From NCBI RefSeq assembly GCF_001042525.2, contig NZ_CP011921.2:744001-808000 (forward strand): a stretch of DNA of 64,000 nucleotides, read 5' to 3'. The translations under genes and the position numbers were made by a program. Under the pieces are notes generated by a model. That model searched no databases. It saw nothing but the letters and a program-made list of their open reading frames with translations, and was not told the origin of the DNA. Origin of the DNA: Francisella orientalis FNO12. GTDB taxonomy: Bacteria; Pseudomonadota; Gammaproteobacteria; Francisellales; Francisellaceae. Each line of letters opens with the position of its first letter. The first letter of the stretch is position 1. Below, one piece after another: positions 55,781-64,000 of this stretch.

Positions 55781-56463
55781 TAAGTTACTATTGGAATTTT
55801 TTTTTGAATATATCTTTGTCAAATGCAGCGATTCTTTATATAAATAAGGCTGCTGGTAATATACCTAGTAATTTAGTCACTGGAGTTGATTCTAATGAAT
55901 CATCATCTGAACAAGATACTAATTTAGATTATTTTTATGATACACCTACTTTTGGAAATATAACTAGTATGCTAGGGTTTTACAAGTGTGGAGAGAGTGG
56001 TGATTTTCTCCCTATTTGTAGAAAGTATTCAAATGACGTCTATGTGGGATCTAGAAACGGTGTTACGTATATTGTTTCGGGTGAAGGAGATGCTAACGCT
56101 GGTTATTATGAAGATCCAAATGTTTTTGGAATATTTATTGATTCTAGTAGTCGATTAGGGACTTATACTAGTCTTCCAGAAAATAGTGCAGGGTACTCTA
56201 GTAATGTAGGAGATATTATTGATAGATATACTAATACTGACTTTTCACCTTATGATCCTCCCAACTTTAATGTCATTGATGAGTTTGAGAAATCAATAGC
56301 AGCTTTTTTGGAGACGCAAGATTCAGAAGATAGTGATATAACAAATAAGCCTTGTGGAAGCAGTTGGTTTTGTTCAAAAGAAACCGTACGTGAACAAATT
56401 AATAATTATTGTTCTGAAAATCAAACCAATCAATATTGTCAAACAAGATCATCTTCTAATTAA
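55762..56463 (+). CDS. Pilin-associated secreted-type protein, module 1 (unknown family)
   Basis: 233 residues, start ATG with AGGAG 7 bases upstream. The hydrophobic N-terminus (about 1-25) is followed by the block INKAAGNIPSNLVTGV (27-42), which is matched without a gap in the product of 57260-57880. The rest is acidic and Ser/Asn-rich with six cysteines (C76, C86, C198, C204, C217, C226), suggesting disulfides in the periplasm or on the surface. No known family. Overlaps the pilin by 19 bp, so the pair is translationally coupled, which suggests function in one assembly. Confidence 0.75.
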   Translation: MFTKTLISYYWNFFLNISLSNAAILYINKAAGNIPSNLVTGVDSNESSSEQDTNLDYFYDTPTFGNITSMLGFYKCGESGDFLPICRKYSNDVYVGSRNGVTYIVSGEGDANAGYYEDPNVFGIFIDSSSRLGTYTSLPENSAGYSSNVGDIIDRYTNTDFSPYDPPNFNVIDEFEKSIAAFLETQDSEDSDITNKPCGSSWFCSKETVREQINNYCSENQTNQYCQTRSSSN

Positions 56464-56665
56464 GTCTATTTCTGAAATCTGCTCCATAAGGTGAATATGT
56501 GAATCCTATGCTCTCACGATTATGAACTTCAACAAGTTTTGAGTGAATATCAGAACTGGTTGATGAATCTCTATGAAATTTGTTCCATTGATTATTTTTA
56601 TAGGTATCTTTACAACCTACAAGTATAAGAGCTAGAATCATTAAGCCCATAATTTTCTTAAGCAT
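56456..56665 (-). CDS. Small predicted lipoprotein between the pilin modules
   Basis: 69 residues with a type II signal peptide and lipobox L-V-G-C18, then a mature part rich in charged and polar residues. Antisense to the gap between the modules; its stop overlaps the end of the module-1 partner by 8 bp. No family recognised. Small but with a convincing lipobox. Confidence 0.65.
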   Translation of the reverse strand: MLKKIMGLMILALILVGCKDTYKNNQWNKFHRDSSTSSDIHSKLVEVHNRESIGFTYSPYGADFRNRLN

Positions 56666-56786
56666 AGTTGTAAATTACTGTATCAATTAATAATAAGACT
56701 AATGATATATATTATCAGATTAGACTAATGAATAAAGATTTCTAGAGTATATTATTTGTATAAGTATGATTTCACTAATTAACTTT

Positions 56787-56808
56787 TAATGGGTGCCATT
56801 ATTTTTTT
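56787..56808 (+). terminator. Intrinsic terminator between the pilin modules
   Basis: TAATGG-GTG-CCATTA (56787-56801) forms a 6-bp stem with a 3-base loop, followed by seven Ts. If it ends the module-1 transcript, that RNA would run about 340 nt past the partner stop and be antisense to the whole lipoprotein gene. Confidence 0.6.
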
Positions 56809-56872
56809 CTATATATTTCTAAATTGATAATAGTTATTCTTAGTGAGTTTTTATTTATCTATATGGGAGCAT

Positions 56873-57243
56873 ATGAATAATAGAAGTTTTTCTCTAATAG
56901 AGTTAATAATTGTTATTGCGATAATTGCTATTATAGCTGCAGTAGCAATACCAATGTATTCAAACTATCAAGTTAGAGCAAAACTTTCTGGTGCAGATGT
57001 TGCTGCTCGAAGTTATATTAATGAGATTACTCATTATATATATGAAGCTGGAAAATTTCCTGATGAGGACTCCAAGCTTTGGGATCCTGTTATACTAAAC
57101 AAAGACAATATTGTTAAAATTGAGAAAGAATAGATGACCAGAATGCAAATATCAAAGTTTATGTTGAACCAACTTTAATACCTGATATTACAGATCCGTA
57201 TTATCAATATGATCTATCTATAGTAGAGTACATGAATTTTTAA
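56873..57243 (+). pseudogene. Type IV pilin-like gene, module 2, frameshifted
   Basis: Start ATG at 56873 with GGGAG upstream. MNNRS/FSLIELIIVIAIIAIIAAVA is pilin-like but has Ser instead of Gly before the cleavage point, and PMYSNYQVRAKLSGADVAAR follows. After KIEKE a frame change near 57127 (probably loss of one A in an A-run) is needed to continue as RIDDQNANIKVYVEPTLIPD and YYQYDLSIVEYMNF to the stop at 57241-57243. In parallel with module 1 (NVIKVCIERIDSQNAVMKVY) the match is clear, so this is the paralogue. It is broken unless the frameshift is bypassed. Confidence 0.8.
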
Positions 57244-57259
57244 TTAGGAGAAAAAAATA

Positions 57260-57880
57260 GTGATTTTAAAAAAAATAGCAATTATTTTAGCAAGAGCTTT
57301 TTTGGGCATTTCATTATTAGATGCTGTAACTTTTGAGATAAATAAAACATCTGGGAATCTCCCTAGTAGTATGGTTCCTGGTGTTTCTAATAATGGAGAT
57401 ATATCCACAAATAATAATGAAGATACGCCATCTTCAAATGACTCAGCCCCATCTAATCCACCTATGACAGAAACTACAACGACAGGAGGTGTTTGGGGTA
57501 TTTCATATTCAAGTCCAAGAGCTGCAACAGGCTCAGTTCTTCCGAATGGTGAAAAAGGGTGCTTAACGGGAGATAATAGTAATCTTCTAGTAGCTTTCCG
57601 AGGAGATAATCAAAGAGTCACTTTAAAGACTACACTTAGTGATGGTAATAAATATGACATAATAAATGAGCCTGATAGTGATTATGTATATATTCAGAGA
57701 AATGGGTCGGAGAGATTAGGAAATCAAACTAATCCTAAGGTTGTATCTATTCTTGAAAGTTTTGTTAGTGAAAAAGGTGACTTCATTGCAGGCGTAGGCC
57801 AAGGTTCTGCAATGTGTGATAATTATGCTAAGGATGAAGACACTGCCGGTTTTTGGAATAAGTTATGTACTGCTCCATAA
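57260..57880 (+). CDS. Pilin-associated secreted-type protein, module 2 (unknown family)
   Basis: 206 residues, start GTG with TTAGGAG upstream. The N-terminus FLGISLLDAVTFEINKTSGN and the motif LPSSMVPGV align gaplessly with module 1 over residues 1-42, about 17 of 42 identical by eye. A low-complexity linker rich in Asn, Ser, Thr and Pro (about 43-76) is followed by a domain with three cysteines (C101, C186, C203). No known family. Intact although its own pilin neighbour is frameshifted, so it may be maintained for another reason or be early in decay. Confidence 0.75.
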   Translation: MILKKIAIILARAFLGISLLDAVTFEINKTSGNLPSSMVPGVSNNGDISTNNNEDTPSSNDSAPSNPPMTETTTTGGVWGISYSSPRAATGSVLPNGEKGCLTGDNSNLLVAFRGDNQRVTLKTTLSDGNKYDIINEPDSDYVYIQRNGSERLGNQTNPKVVSILESFVSEKGDFIAGVGQGSAMCDNYAKDEDTAGFWNKLCTAP

Positions 57881-57935
57881 AGTTTCAGGAAATTTTACAT
57901 CTTTACTTCTTCTAAAAACCATCTATCAAGAGAGA

Positions 57936-58185
57936 TTATACAGTTCCGTATTTAATAGACTCATAAGTTCCTCCACTATATGTAGAGCTAATCTTTGAGC
58001 AGATATTATCACGGTATTTTTTAAAATCTTTGATATTTAGAGCCTTTGAGGGAGTCTAGTTTTTTTATCATACATTTGTATTTGTGTCTTGAGGCATTGA
58101 TTAATTTCATAGGTATTGCCATCACATATTGGATTATTGGCAAAAACTAATATGGGTAAAATAGTGAGAGTATTATTCTAAGCAT
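57936..58185 (-). pseudogene. LprI/DUF1311-type secreted protein, broken
   Basis: From the ATG at 58185 (AGGA upstream) the frame gives a signal-peptide-like start, then needs two frame changes to read ILPILVFANNPICDGNTYEI, NQCLKTQIQMYDKK and LNIKDFKKYRDNICSKISST. The C..T...I..CL......D pattern is the DUF1311/LprI lysozyme-inhibitor family. Broken by at least two frameshifts. Convergent with the module-2 partner. Confidence 0.6.
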
Positions 58186-58196
58186 TATCTTATATC

Positions 58197-59246
58197 CTAT
58201 ATTTCGATGATATGACTATCTAAATCAAGAAAGTCGTTAATTTTATTTTTTTCTGTTGTCGTAATAAAAACTTGTGATTTTAGATTTTTAAGATAGCTAA
58301 AAAGAGTTTTTGTATGAGTATTATCAAGTTCAGATGTTATATCATCTATTAGATAAATACATTTATTTTCATTTTCTAAGTTATGAATCTCTCCTTGCGC
58401 TAATTTGATTGCACAAATCAGTAGCTTCTGTTGTCCACGTGAGAAGATATCTTGTATTGGTTTATGATTTATAGTCAGAACTATATCGGCTTTATGAGGA
58501 CCATGATTAGTGACATTGTATCTATTATCAGACTCAAATGATTCTTCTAAAACCCGCGCTAGACTTTTGTGTGAGTTCCAACCACGGAAGTAATCTATAT
58601 CAAGTTTTAAATCTGGATTAAATTGTGACAGAACTTCATATATTTTAGGTTTTAATTTTGTAAAATAAGCATGTCTTTTGTAATCTAGAATATCAGCAAA
58701 CTCGCATAATTTTTTATCTATCCCGTTGATATAAGCTTTTGGGTAGATTTGCTTAAGAGCGGAGTTTCTTTGTTTGATAAGAAATTTAGTTTGTTGCCAT
58801 ATTTTTAAGAAGGTTTTATCAAAATAAAAAGCGCCCCAATCAAGTACTTTACATCTTTGTTGAGCACCAGAGTTTATGATATTGAAACTTTCAGGATTCA
58901 TTAATTGGATAGGCAAAACTCGCGCTATTTCAGTATGATTTTTTTGAATTTCGCTATTTAATTTTGAAATATTATTACTATTTTTTTTACGTGATAGTGA
59001 GATGACTATTTCATCAGGGTTATAAGCTTTTGTATAGACTATAAATTCATCACTATCATGGTTAATTATACGATTAAGCTGTGAGCTGCGAAATGATCTA
59101 CTATGCGACAGAAAATATATTGATTCAAGAATAGATGTTTTGCCAGAACCATTTTTACCAACTATAAAATTTATACTATTTTTAAAATCAAAACTCTTAA
59201 AAGGAATATTTCTAAAGTTTTGTAAGCGTAAGTTGGCTATATACAT
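58197..59246 (-). CDS. recF: DNA replication and repair protein RecF
   Basis: A 349-residue SMC-like ABC ATPase that loads RecA at gaps with RecO/RecR. Walker A is G30-K-N-G-S-G-K-T37, the signature [10 protein letters not shown] and Walker [12 protein letters not shown] are present, and the central helical arm is short. recF is not next to dnaA-dnaN here, as occurs in reordered genomes. Starts 3 bp after the tatD stop. Confidence 0.93.
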   Translation of the reverse strand: MYIANLRLQNFRNIPFKSFDFKNSINFIVGKNGSGKTSILESIYFLSHSRSFRSSQLNRIINHDSDEFIVYTKAYNPDEIVISLSRKKNSNNISKLNSEIQKNHTEIARVLPIQLMNPESFNIINSGAQQRCKVLDWGAFYFDKTFLKIWQQTKFLIKQRNSALKQIYPKAYINGIDKKLCEFADILDYKRHAYFTKLKPKIYEVLSQFNPDLKLDIDYFRGWNSHKSLARVLEESFESDNRYNVTNHGPHKADIVLTINHKPIQDIFSRGQQKLLICAIKLAQGEIHNLENENKCIYLIDDITSELDNTHTKTLFSYLKNLKSQVFITTTEKNKINDFLDLDSHIIEI

Positions 59247-59249
59247 TTT

Positions 59250-59996
59250 TTAGATAAATTCTAAGCTAGTATTATAAATTTGTTGTTTTAGTATATCAGG
59301 ATTTAGTTGATAAATATCGTTAAGCAATTCAAAAATTGTAGGTATATTCTCCGGGGTATTAATATCTTTAGAACTATCATAAAGTCTCATGTCAGGTGAG
59401 TCTGTTTCTAAAACAATATTTTTCGGGTTGATTTTTTGTAGAGTTTGTTTAAGTTTTGACTGTGGGTGAGAGATAATTCCTCCAATGCCTAATCTAAAGC
59501 CAAGATCTATATACTGTTGTGCGATAGTATCGCTTGCATTAAAAGCATGAATAATTCCACCATTAATAAATTTTAAATCTTTAATGATTCGTAATACCTC
59601 ATTATGAGATTTTACAACATGAATAATTACTTGTTTATTGAGATTTTTAGCAATAGCTATTTGCGCTGAGAAAAACTCTATCTGTTTATTAAAATTATTA
59701 AATCTTTTATCTAGACCAATCTCTCCAATAATTTTGGCTGAATACTTCTGAGTATATATTTCTAAATTATCCAAATCAGACGGACTATGATTGTCTATAA
59801 ATACTGGATGTAAACCAAAACAAAAAGCAACGTTATTATATTGTTGATTAAGTTGAACCAGATTATCCCAATTATTTCTTTGAGTAGCAGGGTTTATAAA
59901 GTGAGTGATACCTAACTCATCACTATTTTGTAATATTGTATCTCGTGTTTTATCAAAAATAGCAAAATCTAAGTGACAATGTGTATCGATAAACAT
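59250..59996 (-). CDS. TatD-family metal-dependent DNase
   Basis: A 248-residue amidohydrolase-fold protein with metal ligands H6 and H8 (DTHCHLD), conserved IGEIGLDKRF, VIIHVVKS and LETDSPD near the C-terminus. TatD/YcfH paralogues are 3'-exonucleases linked to oxidative DNA-damage repair. Whether this is TatD, YcfH or YjjV cannot be decided. Probably co-transcribed with recF. Confidence 0.85.
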   Translation of the reverse strand: MFIDTHCHLDFAIFDKTRDTILQNSDELGITHFINPATQRNNWDNLVQLNQQYNNVAFCFGLHPVFIDNHSPSDLDNLEIYTQKYSAKIIGEIGLDKRFNNFNKQIEFFSAQIAIAKNLNKQVIIHVVKSHNEVLRIIKDLKFINGGIIHAFNASDTIAQQYIDLGFRLGIGGIISHPQSKLKQTLQKINPKNIVLETDSPDMRLYDSSKDINTPENIPTIFELLNDIYQLNPDILKQQIYNTSLEFI

Positions 59997-60118
59997 AGAT
60001 GTTTAGTTAAATTCTTTTACTTATTAAGTTATAATATAGCGCAATATACATAACAATTATACTTTTCAGCATCTTTGAGAGTATTAATAAAATAAGCATT
60101 TATCTATAAGGTTTGTAA

Positions 60119-62206
60119 ATGAACAAAGTTACAAAAGATTTTTTATTTGAATTAGGTACAGAAGAGCTACCTCCAAAAGCGTTGCGCAGCTTAGCAGAGT
60201 CTTTGTTAAATAGTGTAGAGACTCAATTAAAAGATGCAAAGGTTAGTTTTGGTGGTGCTAAGTGGTTTGCTTCACCAAGAAGATTATCTTTTATAATTAA
60301 AGACTTAGTAGAGTCTCAAGAAGATATAGTAGTTGAGAAGCAGGGTCCACTAATTAGTATTGCTTATAAAGATGGTGAGCCAACAAAGGTAGCTATAGGT
60401 TTCGCAAACTCTTGTGGTGTTGAGCTTGATCAATTAGATAGAATCGAAACTTCAAAAGGCGACAAACTTTTTTATAAAACTACACAATCTGGACAACCAA
60501 CAACTTCCTTGTTGCAAGAAATTATTACAAAAGCACTTAAGCAACTCCCAATTCCAAAAATGATGCGTTGGGGTGATTCAGTTGTTGAATTTGTAAGACC
60601 TGCGCATTGGGTATTAGCATTATATGGTAATGAGATTGTTGATATTGAGATTTTAGGACATAAAGCTTCTAATATTACTTATGGGCATAGATTTCATCAT
60701 CCTGATGCAATATCTATCAATGAGATTTCTGGATATGAGAAGTTATTAGCTGAAGCTAGAGTTCTTGTCGATTGGGAGCAGCGTAAGCAAATGCTAATTG
60801 AACAAGCCAAAAAAATAGCTAAAGAAAATAACTATAAAGTAGTTTTAGATGACGATCTTGTAGAAGAGGTTTGCGCTATTGTAGAATATCCAAATGCTAT
60901 GCTATGTAGCTTTAATAAAGACTTCTTAAGAGTTCAACAAGAGGCTTTGATATCTTCAATGGAAGAGCATCAAAAGTGTTTTGCCTTATTAGATTGTGAT
61001 AATAATTTGGTTGCAAATTTCATTACAATCTCAAATATTGAGAGTAAGAAGCCTGAGCTTGTAACATCTGGTAATCAAAAAGTTATGAACGCAAGATTAG
61101 CTGATGCGGCATTTTTCTATGATACAGATCTGAAGAAATCTTTAGAACAGTTATTACCTAGATTAGAGAATGTTACATTCCAAAATAAACTTGGAAATAT
61201 GTATCAAAAAGCTCAAAGAATTGCTAATACAGCACACAAAGTAGCGGATTTAAATAATGTAGATAGTCAACAAGCTTATAGAGCTGGTTTATTAGCTAAG
61301 GCTGATTTGATATCTGATATGGTATTTGAGTTTACTGATTTACAAGGGATAATAGGTAAGTATTATGCAAAAGCGCATGGTGAAACAGATATCGTTGCTG
61401 ATGCTATAGAACAGCAGTATTGGCCAAAATACTCTGGTGCAGAGTTACCAAGGACTGATATCGCAGCTTGTGTTGCACTAACAGAAAAGTTAGATACTTT
61501 AGTTGGGATATTTGGAATTGGTCAAAAACCAACAGGAAATAAAGATCCATTTGCTCTAAGAAGATCTGCAATCGGTATTCTGCGTATTCTAAGAGATACA
61601 AATATTGATATAGCTTTAGAAAAGGTTATTGAAATTGCATTAGATAGCTATAAAGAAGTGAATAGCATAGAGTTTAGCTCTGATATAAAAGCAGAAGTTG
61701 TATCATTCTGTCTAGACAGACTAAAAAATCTATACAAAGATGAAGGTGTTGCTGTCAATATCTTTGAATCAGTAATTAATACTAAATATGATTCAATCAA
61801 AGATTTTGCTGCTAGAATAATAGCGGTAACTAGTTTTATATCTTCAGATAAGGCACAGAGTCTTATAGCATCAAATAAGCGTGTTGCTAATATTCTTAGT
61901 AAGAACGCATCTGAAGATATAAAGTACTCTTATAATATTGAGATAGCTAAGACAGTAGGCAATGAGTATGAATTAGCACTTGCTTATAGTATAGAAGAAA
62001 TAAGCGCTGATCTAGATAAATATCTAGGTAATAGAGAATATGACTATGCTTTAGAACTTTTGACTTGTTTAGATAAGGTTATCGCAGAGTTTTTTGAAAA
62101 TGTGATGGTTATGGATGATGATGTCAGTGTCAGAGATAATCGAATTGCATTACTTGTAACTATTCATAAAATGTTTATTGGTGTTGCTGATATTTCAAAA
62201 CTTTAA
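60119..62206 (+). CDS. glyS: Glycyl-tRNA synthetase, beta subunit
   Basis: A 695-residue subunit, similar to the E. coli length of 689. LFELGTEELPPKALRSLAES at the N-terminus, DVSVRDNRIALLVTIHKMFI at the C-terminus, the HD-domain region and the GNKDPFALRRSAIGILRIL motif fit. It binds tRNA and works in a tetramer with the catalytic alpha subunit GlyQ. glyQ is normally immediately upstream but is absent here; divergent tatD lies on that side. Confidence 0.96.
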   Translation: MNKVTKDFLFELGTEELPPKALRSLAESLLNSVETQLKDAKVSFGGAKWFASPRRLSFIIKDLVESQEDIVVEKQGPLISIAYKDGEPTKVAIGFANSCGVELDQLDRIETSKGDKLFYKTTQSGQPTTSLLQEIITKALKQLPIPKMMRWGDSVVEFVRPAHWVLALYGNEIVDIEILGHKASNITYGHRFHHPDAISINEISGYEKLLAEARVLVDWEQRKQMLIEQAKKIAKENNYKVVLDDDLVEEVCAIVEYPNAMLCSFNKDFLRVQQEALISSMEEHQKCFALLDCDNNLVANFITISNIESKKPELVTSGNQKVMNARLADAAFFYDTDLKKSLEQLLPRLENVTFQNKLGNMYQKAQRIANTAHKVADLNNVDSQQAYRAGLLAKADLISDMVFEFTDLQGIIGKYYAKAHGETDIVADAIEQQYWPKYSGAELPRTDIAACVALTEKLDTLVGIFGIGQKPTGNKDPFALRRSAIGILRILRDTNIDIALEKVIEIALDSYKEVNSIEFSSDIKAEVVSFCLDRLKNLYKDEGVAVNIFESVINTKYDSIKDFAARIIAVTSFISSDKAQSLIASNKRVANILSKNASEDIKYSYNIEIAKTVGNEYELALAYSIEEISADLDKYLGNREYDYALELLTCLDKVIAEFFENVMVMDDDVSVRDNRIALLVTIHKMFIGVADISKL

Positions 62207-62276
62207 TCTTAAAATATTTATTTCATTATTTTTCTGTTTTATTATGTTTAGATAATTAATCTTTTTTAGGGAACTT

Positions 62277-62600
62277 ATGTCAGGACAGAAAAATGTCTTA
62301 GGTGGCATATTGAAACCATGTTGTTTAGAGCCTAAGACAGGGGTTTATAGAGATGGTTTTTGTCGCACTGATAATCATGATCATGGCTTACATGTTGTCT
62401 GTGCCATTATGACCCAAGAATTTTTGGAATATATAGCATCAAGAGGCAATGACTTATCTACGCCTAATCTTTTATTTGATTTTCCTGGGCTTAAAGCTGG
62501 AGATAAATGGTGCCTATGTGCGTTGAGGTGGCTAGAAGCATATCAAAATGGAGTAGCTCCAGAAGTAGTGCTTGAGTCAACTAATGAGAAAGCCTTATAA
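62277..62600 (+). CDS. DUF2237 family protein
   Basis: A 107-residue protein with the DUF2237 pattern: KNVLGGILKPCCLEPKTGVY, RDGFCRTDNHDHGLHVVCAI and FLEYIASRGNDLSTPNLLFD, FPGLKAGDKWCLCALRWLEA. The function is unknown; some structural studies describe it as a possible metal-binding protein. Downstream of glyS by 70 bp. Confidence 0.88.
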   Translation: MSGQKNVLGGILKPCCLEPKTGVYRDGFCRTDNHDHGLHVVCAIMTQEFLEYIASRGNDLSTPNLLFDFPGLKAGDKWCLCALRWLEAYQNGVAPEVVLESTNEKAL

Positions 62601-62651
62601 GTAGTCAAGAAAGAGTACTTGCTAGAAAAGGCTTACTCTGTAGAGATTTAG

Positions 62652-63857
62652 CTAGCTATTGATTACTTTTTTGTTTAGTTTGTATATCCCAAAAAGCAGT
62701 ATAACTGTAGCTAATGTGAAGATAAATTGTGCAATTGGTGATGCTATCACTAAGTCTCTGCCATGATAAAAACTTATAAAATAACTACCACTTGCAGCAA
62801 TCATATTTTTGATAAAGTTTACAATCGAATTGGCTGTGCCAAAACTATGATCAATTTGGTCAATTGCAAATGAATAAATAAGAGTTGAGCTAAAGGCCAC
62901 ATTACCGCATAAAACAAACATTATTAATGTATAAAAAAAGGCATTATCAAGATTTAGACTATTAAAGATGATCGAAACAATACAGCTAATAGTTATAAGG
63001 GCGACACTGTAATATAAAAATTTGAGTTGCTGAACTTTACTCGAGTGTCTTTTTATCAAATAGTTTGCAAATATAGCGGCAATACAGCATAAACCATAAT
63101 ATATACAGTACCATAAAGATCCTGTTGCATAATTACCTAAATATATTAAAGCTGATGATGAAATATAGATGAAAAGAGCAGCAAAAATAGTGCTGCTTGC
63201 AATTGTAGCAAGCATAAAGCGAGAATTGCTTAGATGTTGAAAATAGCTAGGGATTAATTTTATTAGGCTAGATTTTCTATCTTTATGCTCTAGAGTTTCT
63301 TCGATTAAAAAAGCACATAGAAGCATAACTACACCATATATGGTTAAGAAGTGAAAGGTACTTTGCCAAGTGTGAGTTAAATTTGTAAGAATAGTACCTA
63401 TTATTGGAGCTACTATGGGAGCTATTAACAATATTATAATTATTGATGTCACAAGATTCGTAAGTTTGGCTCCTTTGTAGCAGTCACGAGCAATTGAGAA
63501 GGCTATTACAGCTCCTACTGAGTCAGATAGACCTTGTATTAAGCGCATTATTTCAAGCATTTTGAAGTTGTAACTATATGAACATAGTACCGTACTTATG
63601 ATATAAATTACACTACCGATGATAATAACTTTTTTGCGTCCATATTTATCAGAGATAGCCCCCCAAAAAAGCATACCAAATGAAAAACCAATAAAATATG
63701 TTGCAAATGTTGTAAGAACTGTACTATCGCTAACACCAAAGTCGCTAGCTATCAGTGGAATAGCAGGAGCGTAAGTGTTGACAGCTAGTGGCGTAAGGGC
63801 TGCAAACAACGCTAATACTATAGGAAATAATTTAGAATCTCGAGTTATATTTTTCAT
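62652..63857 (-). CDS. Bcr/CflA-type MFS drug transporter
   Basis: A 401-residue 12-helix carrier of the DHA1 Bcr/CflA subfamily: PLAVNTYAPAIPLIASDFGV, GMLFWGAISDKYGRKKVI (motif A), RLIQGLSDSVGAVIAFSIAR (the motif-C/QG region) and DRDCYKG. Members export chloramphenicol, bicyclomycin or sulfathiazole-type drugs and also cysteine-pathway metabolites. Intact. Upstream in the same direction lies the RNase D fragment. Confidence 0.88.
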   Translation of the reverse strand: MKNITRDSKLFPIVLALFAALTPLAVNTYAPAIPLIASDFGVSDSTVLTTFATYFIGFSFGMLFWGAISDKYGRKKVIIIGSVIYIISTVLCSYSYNFKMLEIMRLIQGLSDSVGAVIAFSIARDCYKGAKLTNLVTSIIIILLIAPIVAPIIGTILTNLTHTWQSTFHFLTIYGVVMLLCAFLIEETLEHKDRKSSLIKLIPSYFQHLSNSRFMLATIASSTIFAALFIYISSSALIYLGNYATGSLWYCIYYGLCCIAAIFANYLIKRHSSKVQQLKFLYYSVALITISCIVSIIFNSLNLDNAFFYTLIMFVLCGNVAFSSTLIYSFAIDQIDHSFGTANSIVNFIKNMIAASGSYFISFYHGRDLVIASPIAQFIFTLATVILLFGIYKLNKKVINS

Positions 63858-63878
63858 AAATAGATAGCAGAGAATATG

Positions 63879-64000
63879 TTATATATTTTTTATGGTATCA
63901 AGTATATACTCTTTTAATTTTTTACCAACTATTTCATATCTCCAACCAATAGCTTATTACTCGAGTAGTTAGGGTCGATACTAAGATTATATGCTACTGA
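63879..64000 (-). pseudogene. 3' end of an RNase D-like gene, frameshifted
   Basis: Reading towards the left, the window edge begins SVAYNLSIDPNYSSNKL, then a frame change near 63945 leads to AIGWRYEIVGKKLKEYILDT and IKNI before TAA at 63879. The GWRYEIVGKKL block is the C-terminal signature of ribonuclease D. The two in-frame TAA codons in the alternative frame support a real frameshift, but the rest of the gene lies outside the window, so its overall state is unknown. It ends 21 bp from the Bcr/CflA start. Confidence 0.55.

Noticed and set aside
60007-60035. Promoter for glyS (TTAAAT-17-TATAAT)
   Set aside because: The -35 matches only loosely and such -10 boxes are frequent by chance in AT-rich DNA; left out of the feature list.
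62601-62651. Bidirectional terminator between DUF2237 and Bcr/CflA genes
   Set aside because: AGAGTA...TACTCT can pair over a 16-base loop but the stem is short and lacks T-runs.
1-64000. Insertion sequences, prophage, CRISPR, rRNA
   Set aside because: No transposase fragments, IS ends, repeat-spacer arrays or rRNA segments were seen while reading both strands; breakage is by small indels and stops.

Overview
The window is low-GC gammaproteobacterial chromosome and reads as Francisella tularensis or a very close relative. The evidence is a native class A beta-lactamase of the FTU type embedded in a housekeeping operon, type IV pilin-like genes with a prepilin peptidase, MFS carriers resembling the Francisella phagosomal transporters, a bS21 gene, and many genes broken by frameshifts or stop codons. 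That degree of decay fits a host-restricted F. tularensis lineage better than the more intact F. novicida, but no strain can be assigned from sequence alone. No insertion sequence, prophage, CRISPR array or rRNA was seen.

Layout. 0-3 kb: a membrane-protein gene cut by the window edge, DUF1841, nth, an orphan RnfB-like ferredoxin and grxB, tightly packed on the minus strand. 3-12 kb: a broken POT transporter, ftnA, then lipA, elbB, yebC, ruvC, an MFS carrier, ruvA, rmuC and a cytochrome b on the plus strand. 12-19 kb: a graveyard holding a winged-helix regulator, an NTF2/SnoaL-like protein, an MscS channel, two MFS carriers and an aspartoacylase-family gene, all broken; the only intact gene is a CPA2 antiporter. 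19-33 kb: prs, rplY and a CorC-like protein; then a minus-strand run sthA - pilD - dsbG-like - bla - pth - ychF - lipoprotein; then a K+ channel, a second broken POT carrier and hslVU.

33-46 kb: a membrane protein, lplA, tyrS, a 54-residue membrane ORF, a broken esterase, a three-gene cluster matching bacterial itaconate degradation (CoA-transferase frameshifted, lyase and hydratase open), a remnant of an FeS/FAD lactate-dehydrogenase-type protein, hslR, DUF2797, an AaeXAB-type efflux operon with a divergent IclR regulator, and epmB. 46-55 kb: an AlaDH/PNT-like dehydrogenase with a structured leader, a cold-shock protein, rpsU, tRNA-Ser(UGA), an HXXEE membrane protein with three in-frame amber codons, fieF, galU, acs and an EamA transporter. 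55-64 kb: two tandem modules, each a type IV pilin-like gene followed by a secreted-type protein with a shared N-terminus; then a broken LprI/DUF1311 gene, recF, tatD, glyS, DUF2237, a Bcr/CflA transporter and the frameshifted 3' end of an RNase D gene.

The genes most likely to work together are PilD (25.7 kb) with the pilins at 55-57 kb, the sthA-to-ychF run, hslVU, the itaconate cluster (now broken), and AaeXAB with its IclR regulator. The two pilin-plus-partner modules are the best candidate for an undescribed system.
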